Assembly: GCA_934501435.1 (NCBI GenBank)
Contig: CAKSTW010000003.1
Span: forward strand, 62,001-126,000
Length of the DNA: 64,000 nucleotides
Source: an uncultured Eubacteriales bacterium
GTDB taxonomy: Bacteria; Bacillota; Clostridia; Oscillospirales; UBA644
Direction: 5' to 3'
Shown here: positions 23,339 to 31,745 of the stretch, one piece after another
How positions within the stretch are numbered: position 1 is the first letter of the stretch
Layout: each line of letters opens with the position of its first letter
The notes under the pieces: generated by a model
The model's database searches: none
The model's input: only the letters and a program-made list of their open reading frames with translations
What the model was told of the DNA's origin: nothing
Program-made: the position numbers and the translations under genes

Positions 23339-25003
23339 TTATTTTCCGCCTTCCGAAATTGATTTGCAAGCCGCTTTTATTCTTTCGTCAACTTTCTTTG
23401 CACCGAGAATTTTCATGACGGCGTAAGTATCGGGAGAAACCGTTTTACCCGTGACCGCGATACGGAGAACCATTGCGATATCCGCGACGCTTCCCTTGAA
23501 GTTTTCGGGATTTTTCTTGTATTCTTTCATATCTGCGGCGTATCCGAGAGAGGAAGCGAGTTCCTTTATCTTATTGAACCAGACGTCCTGTTCGTCGTTT
23601 TCGTCGTAAATTTCGGGATATTTTTCAAGAATAACAACGGCGTCTTCTGCCGAAATATTTTCGGGCAGAGAATGAGCCGGAACGAAATATTTATCGTAGA
23701 AAAAGCCCATGTAGTCCTTGACGCCGCTCCAGACCGCGATATCTTTACGGGGCTTTTTGCCACCTCTGCCGATCGCGAGAATTTCTTTTGCGTAATCGGG
23801 TGCGGCTTTGAGTTCGGAGGCGAATTCGGGGTCGTATTCCTCCGCCCATTTTTCAACATCGTCAAAGACTTCTTCGGCGGTCATCCTCGAAATGACGTTC
23901 TTTGAAATATCGAGAACTTTATCCATATCGAAAAGAGCGCCCGATGAACTCATTTTATTGACGGAGAATTTGAATTCTTCGTAGTTTTTATCGGGGTTCT
24001 GAAGTCGCCATTCCTCGAAATTCGAGTTGAGAATGGTTAAAAGATATTCGATAATGGCTTTCGGAGAAAAGCCCTCTTTATTGTAATATTCAATTCCGAA
24101 TTCGGGATCTTTGCGTTTCGAAAGTTTGCGTTTGCCCTCGCCGTCCTGCTTTAACATGTGGGCGGTATGTATGAATTTCGGAGGTTTCCAGCCGATATAT
24201 TCGAAAAGCTGGAGATGCCACGGGAAAGTCGAAAGCCATTCTTCGCCGCGGACGACATGGGTCGTTCTCATGAAATGGTCGTCGACGACGTGCGCAAAAT
24301 GATAAGTCGGGATACCGTCCGATTTGAGAAGAACGATATCGGCGTTGTTTTCGGGGAATTCAAGTTCGCCTTTGATAAGGTCGCGAGCCTTTACCGTTTT
24401 TTCGGGATTTCCGACCGAACGGAGACGGAGAACGTAGGGTTTTCCCTCTTTAACATACCGTTCGACGGTCTCGTAAGGCAGATCCCTGTATTTTGCCCAT
24501 TTGCCGTAGTAGCCGGGGTTTTCGCCCGCCGCCGCCTGCGCGTTTCTTATTTCCTCAAGTTCTTCTTCGGTGCAGAAGCAGGGGTACGCAAGACCTCTTT
24601 CGACAAGATTTTTCGCGACGATATGATAGATTTCCGCTCTTTCCTGCTGACGGTAAGGCCCGTAGTCGCCGAACCCGCCGTCTTCGGTATACCCCTCGTC
24701 AAAAGTAAGACCGTAGCGTTTGAAGGTGTCGATTATGAGTTCGACCGCGCCGTCGACCTTTCTTTTCTGGTCGGTATCCTCTATACGGAGATAGAAAACG
24801 CCGCCGCTCTGATGAGCAAGACGCTCATCGACAAGCGCCCCGAAAAGGTTTCCGATATGGATAAATCCCGTCGGGCTGGGGGCTATTCTTGTTACTTTCG
24901 CGCCCTCCGGCAAATTTCTCGGAGGATATTTTTTTTCAAGATCGTCAACCGTTTCGGTAACGTCGCCGAATAGAAGTTCGGCTGTTTTTTTTGAGTCGGT
25001 CAT
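23339..25003 (-). CDS. gltX: Glutamate--tRNA ligase
   Basis: 554-residue class I synthetase with APSPTGFIHIGNLFGAL (about 46-62, HIGN) and KLSKRKDPE (about 295-303, KMSKS-like). The catalytic domain has the bacterial GluRS features TDQKRKVDGAVELI and VRGEEWLSTFPWHLQLFEY. It attaches glutamate to tRNA-Glu. It is longer than the usual 470-500 residues, with a longer N-terminal lead and C-terminal domain. It overlaps the thrB stop by 4 bp, in the operon thrC-thrB-gltX-glnS. Confidence 0.95.
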   Translation of the reverse strand: MTDSKKTAELLFGDVTETVDDLEKKYPPRNLPEGAKVTRIAPSPTGFIHIGNLFGALVDERLAHQSGGVFYLRIEDTDQKRKVDGAVELIIDTFKRYGLTFDEGYTEDGGFGDYGPYRQQERAEIYHIVAKNLVERGLAYPCFCTEEELEEIRNAQAAAGENPGYYGKWAKYRDLPYETVERYVKEGKPYVLRLRSVGNPEKTVKARDLIKGELEFPENNADIVLLKSDGIPTYHFAHVVDDHFMRTTHVVRGEEWLSTFPWHLQLFEYIGWKPPKFIHTAHMLKQDGEGKRKLSKRKDPEFGIEYYNKEGFSPKAIIEYLLTILNSNFEEWRLQNPDKNYEEFKFSVNKMSSSGALFDMDKVLDISKNVISRMTAEEVFDDVEKWAEEYDPEFASELKAAPDYAKEILAIGRGGKKPRKDIAVWSGVKDYMGFFYDKYFVPAHSLPENISAEDAVVILEKYPEIYDENDEQDVWFNKIKELASSLGYAADMKEYKKNPENFKGSVADIAMVLRIAVTGKTVSPDTYAVMKILGAKKVDERIKAACKSISEGGK

Positions 25004-25935
25004 AAATTCTCCTCGGTGACTGTAAGCCCGTTCTTTTCTATGTCAAGTTTTTTAATAAGCCAGAAATTATCGAGTTTTGAAACGGTTTCTTCAAGTTTTC
25101 CGGCAATACTGTTGCCCTTTTTATTGACTATCATAAGGGTCGGACCCGCGCCGCTCAGATATCCGCCGTAAGCGCCGGAATTTTCGGCAGCCGACAGTAT
25201 TTCTTCCATTCCGGGAATAAGTTTTTTGCGGTAGGGCTGGTGGATACGGTCCTGCACCGCAAGAGACAGCGCGTCGAAATTTCCCGACATTATCGAAGCG
25301 GTAAGCAGCGCCGCTCTCGAAATATTAAAGACAACCTCTTTACGGGTATAGTTTTCGGGCAGAACTCCCCTCGCCTCTTTGGTCGAAAGAGAAAAGTCGG
25401 GGATAAGCACGATAAATTCGAGTTTATCGGAAACATCGGCTCTCACATATTCGAGCCGCTCGCCGTCGAACGCTCCGACGACGAAATCGCCCAGAAGTGC
25501 GGGCGCGACATTATCGGGGTGTCCCTCAAGTTTTACCGCCATTGCAAGCAGATCTTCTTTTGAAAAAGCGTTTCCCGTAAGTCGGTTTGCCGCGGCAAGC
25601 CCTGCGGTAATGCAGGCGGCGGAACTTCCGAGTCCTCTTGCGAGAGGAATTTCGTCGGTCTGCTTAAAATAAAACGGCGGCACTTTTTTGCCTGTCGTTT
25701 TTTCAAATTCCTTTACCGTTCTGTAAAGAAGATTTCTTTCGTCGGTCGGAACAGTCTGTCCCGCTCTTATTCTTTCGTCGATATTGTTGACGCTTTCGAT
25801 ATGAAAATCGCCGTCAAACTTTTTCTCGTCGCGCGTGAAGACTTCAACCGTATTGTATAAAGACAGAGCAACGCCCGCAGTATCGAAAGCGGGGCCCATA
25901 TTCGCGGAGGTCGCGGGAACTTTTATTCTGAACAT
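25000..25935 (-). CDS. thrB: Homoserine kinase
   Basis: 311-residue GHMP kinase that phosphorylates homoserine with ATP for threonine synthesis. GHMP motifs are PATSANMGPAFDTAGVAL (motif 1, about 7-24), ARGLGSSAACITAGLAA (motif 2, the ATP loop, about 93-109) and YGGYLSGAGPTLMIV (motif 3, about 252-266). It follows thrC after 11 bp, so the two last steps of threonine synthesis are co-transcribed with gltX and glnS. Confidence 0.93.
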   Translation of the reverse strand: MFRIKVPATSANMGPAFDTAGVALSLYNTVEVFTRDEKKFDGDFHIESVNNIDERIRAGQTVPTDERNLLYRTVKEFEKTTGKKVPPFYFKQTDEIPLARGLGSSAACITAGLAAANRLTGNAFSKEDLLAMAVKLEGHPDNVAPALLGDFVVGAFDGERLEYVRADVSDKLEFIVLIPDFSLSTKEARGVLPENYTRKEVVFNISRAALLTASIMSGNFDALSLAVQDRIHQPYRKKLIPGMEEILSAAENSGAYGGYLSGAGPTLMIVNKKGNSIAGKLEETVSKLDNFWLIKKLDIEKNGLTVTEENL

Positions 25936-25946
25936 AGTTGCCTTTC

Positions 25947-27011
25947 TTAACGGAAAAGTCCTCTGAGAGCCTCAATATCCGTGTCGTAGTGTTTGATGAG
26001 TTTTACGGTGTCGTCGTTTACTATTACCGACGGATCTTTGAGCCCGTTTCCGGTAAGAACGCAGACGATATCGAGGGGCTTGTCTTTTGCGATTTTGCCC
26101 TCCTGTGCGGTTTTAATAAAGCCCGCTATCGACGCGCAGGAAGCGGGTTCGGCAAAGATACCCTCTTCGGAGCAGAGAAGTTTCTGGGCTGCAAGTATTT
26201 CTTCGTCTGTTACTTTGTCGATACTTCCGTGGGATTCGTCTCTTGCGGCGACGGCTTTATCCCATGAAGCGGGGTTTCCTATACGGATAGCGGTCGCTAC
26301 CGTTTCGGGGTGTTCAAAAACTCTGTTTTCGACTATTGGAGCCGCTCCCGCCGCCTGAAAGCCTGTCATTTTCGGAAGATTGGCAACGATTTTATTTGCA
26401 TAATATTCTTTGAAACCCATCCAGTAAGCGGAGATGTTTCCCGCGTTGCCGACCGGGAGCATAAGGTAGTCGGGCGCTCTGCCGAGGTCGTCGCAGATTT
26501 CGAACGCCGCGGTCTTCTGTCCCTGTAAGCGGTAGGGATTTACAGAGTTTACGAGAGTTACGTCTTCGGTCTCGGAGAGTTTTCTTACCATTGTGAGAGC
26601 GTCGTCGAAATTGCCGTTTATCGCGATGACTTCGGCGCCGTAAGCAATGGCCTGAGCAAGTTTGCCCATCGCTATTTTGCCGTCGGGTATAAGTACGTAC
26701 GCTTTCATTCCCGCAGACGCCGCATAAGCCGCCGCGGAAGCGGAAGTGTTGCCTGTCGACGCGCAGATAACGGCTTTCGAGCCGTTTTCGTTGGCGTTCG
26801 TTACAGCCATGGTCATACCTCTGTCCTTAAAGGACCCCGTGGGGTTAAGACCTTCGAATTTGACGTAAAGATTTACGTTTTTCAGTCCGACAAGCGCCGG
26901 AATCTTGGAAAGTTTGAGGAAGAGAGTTCTTCCTTCGTTCAAAGTGACTATTTTCGATTCGTCGCGAAGAGGAAGATAGTCGCGGTATTTTCTGATAAGT
27001 CCCTGATACAT
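25947..27011 (-). CDS. thrC: Threonine synthase
   Basis: 354-residue fold-type II PLP enzyme that turns O-phosphohomoserine into threonine. The PLP lysine is in GLNPTGSFKDRGMTMAV (K62, SFKDRG), and CASTGNTSASAAAYAA supplies the phosphate-binding loop. This is the short, microbial class of threonine synthase (about 350 residues). First gene of the thrC-thrB-gltX-glnS operon. Confidence 0.93.
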   Translation of the reverse strand: MYQGLIRKYRDYLPLRDESKIVTLNEGRTLFLKLSKIPALVGLKNVNLYVKFEGLNPTGSFKDRGMTMAVTNANENGSKAVICASTGNTSASAAAYAASAGMKAYVLIPDGKIAMGKLAQAIAYGAEVIAINGNFDDALTMVRKLSETEDVTLVNSVNPYRLQGQKTAAFEICDDLGRAPDYLMLPVGNAGNISAYWMGFKEYYANKIVANLPKMTGFQAAGAAPIVENRVFEHPETVATAIRIGNPASWDKAVAARDESHGSIDKVTDEEILAAQKLLCSEEGIFAEPASCASIAGFIKTAQEGKIAKDKPLDIVCVLTGNGLKDPSVIVNDDTVKLIKHYDTDIEALRGLFR

Positions 27012-27042
27012 AATAATTCTTTTCCTTCCGTTTATAGTTGTA

Positions 27043-27066
27043 AAGGACGGAATATTCCGTCCTTAT
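27043..27066. terminator. Hairpin between the DUF gene and thrC
   Basis: Palindrome TAAGGACGGAA-TA-TTCCGTCCTTA. It lies downstream of the gene at 27090-27386 on the minus strand; the T tract is weak, so it may be a terminator or an RNA-stability element. Confidence 0.5.
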
Positions 27067-27089
27067 TTTCGATTGAAAGACCCGACGGA

Positions 27090-27386
27090 TCAGATTTCCT
27101 TGAGCGCTCTGTCAAGCCATATTGCGGCGATCTCCATCGCCTGAGCCATATCGGGTTTCTCGGTCTCTTTAACGATCCTGTCTTTTACGTCGCCGTTAAG
27201 CTGAAGCTGGATAGTTACCTTTGTCGCTTTTTTATCGGGAAGATCTTTTGAATAGTCCTCCTCGTCGATAACCTGCATCATTATGATATATTTATCGGTG
27301 ACGCTTCCGTAGAAAATTATATTACCGAAACGGACAAGAGGGTGTCCTTTGAACATAAGAAACTCTTTGTTTTCGTTTTCCGCCAT
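27090..27386 (-). CDS. Conserved hypothetical protein
   Basis: 98 residues, a small soluble protein with the pattern EFLMFKGHPLVRFGN, YGSVTDKYIIMMQV and a C-terminal helix AQAMEIAAIWLDRAL. I recognise it as a family common in Clostridia, without a known function. The start ATG 27386 has GAAAGGAG 7 bp upstream; 32 earlier in-frame residues are low-complexity leader and were left out. It stands alone between the ger operon and thrC. Confidence 0.7.
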   Translation of the reverse strand: MAENENKEFLMFKGHPLVRFGNIIFYGSVTDKYIIMMQVIDEEDYSKDLPDKKATKVTIQLQLNGDVKDRIVKETEKPDMAQAMEIAAIWLDRALKEI

Positions 27387-27507
27387 GGCCGACTCCTTTC
27401 TCAGAGAAAATTTCCGATTCTTAATTATATTATATATAGTCAGTATAACATAAAAAAAACGGCTTGTAAAGATATTTTTCAATAGTTTTCAAAAGAGTTG
27501 AAATATG

Positions 27508-27667
27508 TACGCCGGGCAGGAAGAGCAGAAAAGATCTTTTATCGCCCGGCGCAGGCTCTGTTCGGTAATTTTCCCTTTTTCACCCTGTCCGGCATCACGC
27601 AAAGTCTGGACGGAAATCAATCCGTTAAAACCGATAAGAGTCCGATTCCTCTCTGTCTGTCCGACGG
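27508..27667 (-). repeat. Dispersed intergenic repeat, copy A
   Basis: Non-coding element related to 40590-40888 (copy B) and 50803-50880 (copy C). Positions 27621-27664 match 40817-40860 at 34 of 44 bases with no gap, and CTTTTATCGCCC (27536-27547) recurs at 50829-50840. It includes a CGCCGGGC/GCCCGGCG stem. Confidence 0.6.
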
Positions 27668-27671
27668 TCGG

Positions 27672-27851
27672 TCAGAACATATTTTCTACGCCCTGTTTTA
27701 CCATATTCCCGACGTTCATCGCTTCTTTTTTGAGTTTTTTGCAAAGGCACTTATCGTTCATCAGGCAGACCGCGCCCATGACGGTCATTCCGACAGCGAC
27801 GCCCGCGAACACAGAAGCCGCCCAATGCGATTTTTTCTTCTGAAAAAACAT
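27672..27851 (-). CDS. Small 59-residue protein at the end of the ger operon
   Basis: Short gene with a clear GAGGTGATAAT ribosome site before ATG 27851. The protein begins MFFQKKKSHWAAS, has one hydrophobic segment (about residues 11-30, FAGVAVGMTVMGAVCLM) and a basic, amphipathic tail with KCLCKKLKKEA, ending NMF. It starts 10 bp after the gerB stop, so it is likely co-transcribed. Looks like a small membrane-anchored protein; function unknown. Confidence 0.65.
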   Translation of the reverse strand: MFFQKKKSHWAASVFAGVAVGMTVMGAVCLMNDKCLCKKLKKEAMNVGNMVKQGVENMF

Positions 27852-27860
27852 ATTATCACC

Positions 27861-28970
27861 TCATAACTTATTATCGGCTTTATTAACGATTTTATTCCCG
27901 TTTTTTTTCAGTTTTATTTCCGCGGTTATCCACATTATAACGGGGAAAAACTGCAGCGCCGCCGCGATATGAACATAACCGCCGAGAAATTTCGGAAGTT
28001 CGATTATATTCGGAAACAGAAGTTCGGAAATTACGGCGACGGCAAGCGAAACAAAAAAGATAACAAGCGTCTTTTTTTTCTTCCCGGAAAAGGAAAAACA
28101 GGTTTTTATCCCGAGAGACGAAATATAAACGGACAGACTTCCTTTCAAAATCCCCGCTGTAAAAAACAGAGCGGACGCGATTATTTCGAGCCTTCGCACG
28201 ACCCCTATCTCGATAAGGGACACCGCGGCGTAGGTCGGATAGAAAAGTTTTGTCATCGTCGGAACGCCGAGAGAAAGAATGTTGTTAAGCGCCGCCGCGA
28301 CCATCAGAACAAGAGAAAAAGCAAAGACCGCAAAATATACTTTTTTCCGCTCTCCTTTTTCTGCCTTCACTCCGAGATTCATAAGGACCATTGCCTCCGT
28401 CGCCGGGAAAACAAGGTTGACGTAAGCGTTACGGAAAAGTTTCTGCGGGTCGTCGACCGTAAAAGGTTCGAGATTGTTGAAATTCCAGATATTAAAAGAA
28501 CAGACGAAAAAGACGATAAGCACAGCGGCGAAAACGGGCAGGAAAAGAGCCGAAAACTTCGCGATGACTTCAAGCCCGTGGACGGCAACGTAAAAGCAGA
28601 CGAATACGCAGACGGCTATAATAAATATCCGCGGCGTCCTGTCAAGAGAGACTATCCCCGTGAATTCGGAGATATTCCGAACGGCGATCGCCGCGGCAAT
28701 GACGTAATAAAGAGTATAAACGGCGGACAAACTTCTGCCGAAAGTTTTCCCGAATATCTCCGACAGCATTCCGAAAATGTTTTTTTCGGGATATATCCCG
28801 GAAAGTCTTGCGTAAATAAAATAAAACGGCGCTGCGGCGGCAAAAGAAATCATATATGAAAGCCAGAGGCTTCTGCCCGCGACGGAATACCCCGAAAGAA
28901 TGGGAATACCGCTTACGACAAAAAGCGCGGAAATACAGATCGCCTGTTTTTTTGATATTTTTTCTTCCAT
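27861..28970 (-). CDS. Spore germination permease, GerAB family
   Basis: 369-residue polytopic protein of the GerB/AB amino-acid-permease-like family, with about ten membrane helices. It starts EEKISKKQAICISALFV and contains LEPFTVDDPQKLFRNAYV in the large loop, both typical of GerAB proteins. It is the B subunit of a GerA-type germinant receptor in the spore inner membrane and is thought to bind the germinant. Gene order is gerA-gerC-gerB. Germinant unknown. Confidence 0.88.
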   Translation of the reverse strand: MEEKISKKQAICISALFVVSGIPILSGYSVAGRSLWLSYMISFAAAAPFYFIYARLSGIYPEKNIFGMLSEIFGKTFGRSLSAVYTLYYVIAAAIAVRNISEFTGIVSLDRTPRIFIIAVCVFVCFYVAVHGLEVIAKFSALFLPVFAAVLIVFFVCSFNIWNFNNLEPFTVDDPQKLFRNAYVNLVFPATEAMVLMNLGVKAEKGERKKVYFAVFAFSLVLMVAAALNNILSLGVPTMTKLFYPTYAAVSLIEIGVVRRLEIIASALFFTAGILKGSLSVYISSLGIKTCFSFSGKKKKTLVIFFVSLAVAVISELLFPNIIELPKFLGGYVHIAAALQFFPVIMWITAEIKLKKNGNKIVNKADNKL

Positions 28971-28974
28971 ACCG

Positions 28975-30084
28975 TCACCTGTCCGAAACCGCGTTTTGCG
29001 GAGTTCTGCCCGAGTCGATTATTTCGCATTCGCATACGATCTCAAGCGACGCCGCGCTGAAAACGTCCCGCCAGCCGTCTTTGATATTTTCCCATTCCGA
29101 CGGCATTTTCCGATATATCATATTACCGAAAGCAAAGACGTCGCTGCGGAAATTCCGTTTTATTTCATCAAACGTTTCCGACAGTTCTTCTTCAATCGCT
29201 CTTTCCGTTTCTTTCTGAAGATATTCTTTGCATTTCGGATCGGAAAGGTCGCAATTTTCGGGAAGCTGCCGCGCCGCCGCCTTTATCTTCACTTTTGTTT
29301 CAAACGCAGCCGGATAAGTTTCGATCCTGCTTTCAGTCGAAATATCACGGATCTCGAAAGAAACGTATTCCCCGCCGACGGAAAGCGTCATATCCCCGCC
29401 CGCAAGTTTTCCCATCAGAGTCAGATAGCGTCTTGCCTTTTCGGAAGAAATGTTTCCGACCGCTCTGTCGTCCCTGAAAACAGTCATTCCCGAATAAAAA
29501 ATTTCTTTATCGTTTATCGAAAGTCTCGGTAATATCAGGTCTTTTCCTTTATTTTCAAGAGTGTTCAGACAGGCGTAAGCCTGCGCCGACGGGTAGACTG
29601 CCGACCCGGGGTTATCCTGCTTCATCATATCGAATATCCCGTAGGAAACGATATCGTAAAGCGGCAGTTCGCAGTCAAAAACGGTCGAAGAAAGTCCGCC
29701 TCCGACAGTAACGAAAAGAACCGTAAGCCGCAGAGTATTGTAGTGAAAAACCATATCCAGGATTTCCGATATCCCGTTTTCCGCAGTCTTTTCGCCGACA
29801 AAAATAACCTGACAATGACTGAAATCAAAAGGTTTTCCGCTTGCATTTTTAAGTCCTTCCATCGCTTCGAAAACGGTCTTTCCCTCGGAAAAGACGGTTT
29901 CCGATTTTACCGACGCCTCGGAAGACGAACCGGGGGCTATTGTTTCGGCGACGACGGAATATCCGTTTTCGTTTTTGTCAAGCGCCATGCCCGCAACAAC
30001 GACGACGTCCTCGACATCCGCGTAATTGTAACATCCCGTAAATGTTAAAAGTACGAATATCAGCGCAAAAATCACTTTTTTCAT
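28975..30084 (-). CDS. Germinant receptor lipoprotein, Ger(x)C family
   Basis: 369 residues. An N-terminal lipoprotein signal with lipobox LTFTGC ends at about C18, followed by the family start YNYADVEDVVVVAGMALD. The C-terminal part includes DVFAFGNMIYRKMPSEWENI, the conserved end domain of GerAC proteins. The ATG at 30084 was chosen because the protein then begins with the signal peptide MKKVIFALIFVLL. It overlaps gerA by 4 bp and gerB follows 4 bp after it. C subunit of the germinant receptor. Confidence 0.9.
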   Translation of the reverse strand: MKKVIFALIFVLLTFTGCYNYADVEDVVVVAGMALDKNENGYSVVAETIAPGSSSEASVKSETVFSEGKTVFEAMEGLKNASGKPFDFSHCQVIFVGEKTAENGISEILDMVFHYNTLRLTVLFVTVGGGLSSTVFDCELPLYDIVSYGIFDMMKQDNPGSAVYPSAQAYACLNTLENKGKDLILPRLSINDKEIFYSGMTVFRDDRAVGNISSEKARRYLTLMGKLAGGDMTLSVGGEYVSFEIRDISTESRIETYPAAFETKVKIKAAARQLPENCDLSDPKCKEYLQKETERAIEEELSETFDEIKRNFRSDVFAFGNMIYRKMPSEWENIKDGWRDVFSAASLEIVCECEIIDSGRTPQNAVSDR

Positions 30085-31685
30085 TTTGTTCTGCCCGCTT
30101 TTTGTCTGTATTTCTGCGCGGTGATATCCTCGGGAAAAGTGACCATCGCCCACCACGGCGCGCGGACTATATAATCCTTGTTTTTAAGAGGGGTCGAGAA
30201 GGGACTGTATGAGAAATAATCCGTGCCGAAACTTTTGAGAGAGAAAAGGTGCGCGGTCATAATAAATGAGGCGAGAAGAAAACCGTAAGCGCCGAGGACC
30301 GACGAAAACGCAAGAAACAGGAGCCTGTAAAACAGTATCGAATTTTTGGTATTCTGAACCATAAGCCCCGCAAGGCAGGAAACGGCAACCGCAATAAGCA
30401 TCGGCGCGCTTGTATACCGCGCGGAAATGGCGGCGTCTCCCAAGACAAGCGCCCCGACGATACTCAAAGGCTGACCGATGCTTTCGGGGACCCTGAGCGC
30501 CGTCTCCCTTAAAATTTCAAATGCGAAAAGGAGCGCCGAACATTCTATTATCGACGGGAACGGAACGCCCTGTCTTGCGGAAATAAAGGACATTACAAGT
30601 TCGGTCGGCAGCATATAACTGTGAAAGGCGATAAGCGCGACGAAAAGCCCCGGAAGAGAAACCGCCATAAAATAGCAGACTATACGCAATATCCTCATAA
30701 ACGAGGCGTAAAACGAACTTGTATAATAGTCGTCAGCCGCCTGAAAACTTTCAACGGCAAGATAAGGGACGGTTATGACCGACGGACAGCCGTTTACAAT
30801 TACCGCAATTCTCCCCTCCGCTATTTTTGCGGCGGCGGTATCGGGACGTTCGGTGTCTCCGACGGTGCGGAAACTGCTCAGGGGGCTGTCTGAAATGAAT
30901 TCTTCGAGATAATTGCTGTCGAGAACAGCGTCGATATCAATATTTTCAAGCCTTTCGTAAAGAAGAGAAAGCGCCTTTTTATTCACGACCGACGCAAGAT
31001 AGCAGACCGCCGTTTTAGTGTTGCTGCGTCTGCCGAAAGAAAAAAAACGCACCTTGAGATCTGGAGTGCGGAGTTTTCGCCGCAGCAGCGAAAGATTTAC
31101 CATAATATCTTCGACAAACCCCTCGCGCGGACCTTTGAGCGCCTTTTCGGTATACGGTTCCTCGACGGAACGGCGGCTGTAATTTTTCGTGTCGGCGACA
31201 AGCGCGTTTTCCGTTCCGTCGATAAAGATTACCGTATCCCCCGAAAGGACAGCCGTCACTATTTCCGAAAATTTGTTTTCGGTCGAAATATCGCCGCCGT
31301 ATATCGCTTTTTCAAGCGTTTTTTCGGCGGTGAACGCTTTCGGAAAGTCTTCGGGATAAGTCATCAGAGGCTTTATGAACTGCTCGGAAACGGCGTCGGT
31401 ATTCGACATTCCGTCAAGGAAAAACGCCGCGCATTTCACATTGTTGCGGAAAGCAAAAAACCGCCGTGAAATTATCATCGGGTCATTTTCGAAAAGGTCC
31501 GATATATATTTGAAGTTTTTTTCAATATCACTGAAGACAACGGGTTCGTCCCCGTTTTTTTCAAGTTCTTTTTCCGATATATAATAAGGTTTTTCGGGAA
31601 TACCGTCGTTTTTCGGAATAAGTTTTTTCAGGCGGAGAAAAGCGTTCCCCTTTTCGTCTATTTTCTGTTTTTTCACATAATTCAC
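30081..31685 (-). CDS. Germinant receptor A subunit, GerA family
   Basis: 534 residues. A cytoplasmic N-terminal region (1-300) with DGTENALVADTKNYSRRSVEEP and GPREGFVEDIMVNLSLLRR (both in parts) precedes four to five membrane helices (about 315-480) and the signature LPTELVMSFISARQGVPFPS. This is the standard GerAA layout. The first codon is a GTG (31685) without a clear ribosome site; a second GTG nine bases later has GGGTGA at a better distance, so the start is uncertain by three residues. First gene of gerA-gerC-gerB-small ORF. Confidence 0.9.
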   Translation of the reverse strand: MNYVKKQKIDEKGNAFLRLKKLIPKNDGIPEKPYYISEKELEKNGDEPVVFSDIEKNFKYISDLFENDPMIISRRFFAFRNNVKCAAFFLDGMSNTDAVSEQFIKPLMTYPEDFPKAFTAEKTLEKAIYGGDISTENKFSEIVTAVLSGDTVIFIDGTENALVADTKNYSRRSVEEPYTEKALKGPREGFVEDIMVNLSLLRRKLRTPDLKVRFFSFGRRSNTKTAVCYLASVVNKKALSLLYERLENIDIDAVLDSNYLEEFISDSPLSSFRTVGDTERPDTAAAKIAEGRIAVIVNGCPSVITVPYLAVESFQAADDYYTSSFYASFMRILRIVCYFMAVSLPGLFVALIAFHSYMLPTELVMSFISARQGVPFPSIIECSALLFAFEILRETALRVPESIGQPLSIVGALVLGDAAISARYTSAPMLIAVAVSCLAGLMVQNTKNSILFYRLLFLAFSSVLGAYGFLLASFIMTAHLFSLKSFGTDYFSYSPFSTPLKNKDYIVRAPWWAMVTFPEDITAQKYRQKAGRTK

Positions 31686-31700
31686 CCGAAAATATTTTTA

Positions 31701-31739
31701 CATAAAAAAAATAAAGGATACATACCAGATGTATCCTTT
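31701..31739 (-). terminator. murD terminator
   Basis: Minus-strand AAAGGATACAT-CTGGT-ATGTATCCTTT followed by ATTTTTTTT. Perfect 11-bp stem. Confidence 0.9.
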
Positions 31740-31745
31740 TTTGAT

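Noticed and set aside
27969..28859. 296-residue plus-strand frame
   Set aside because: Antisense of the gerB gene; the lysine/arginine-rich composition is a shadow of its codon use.
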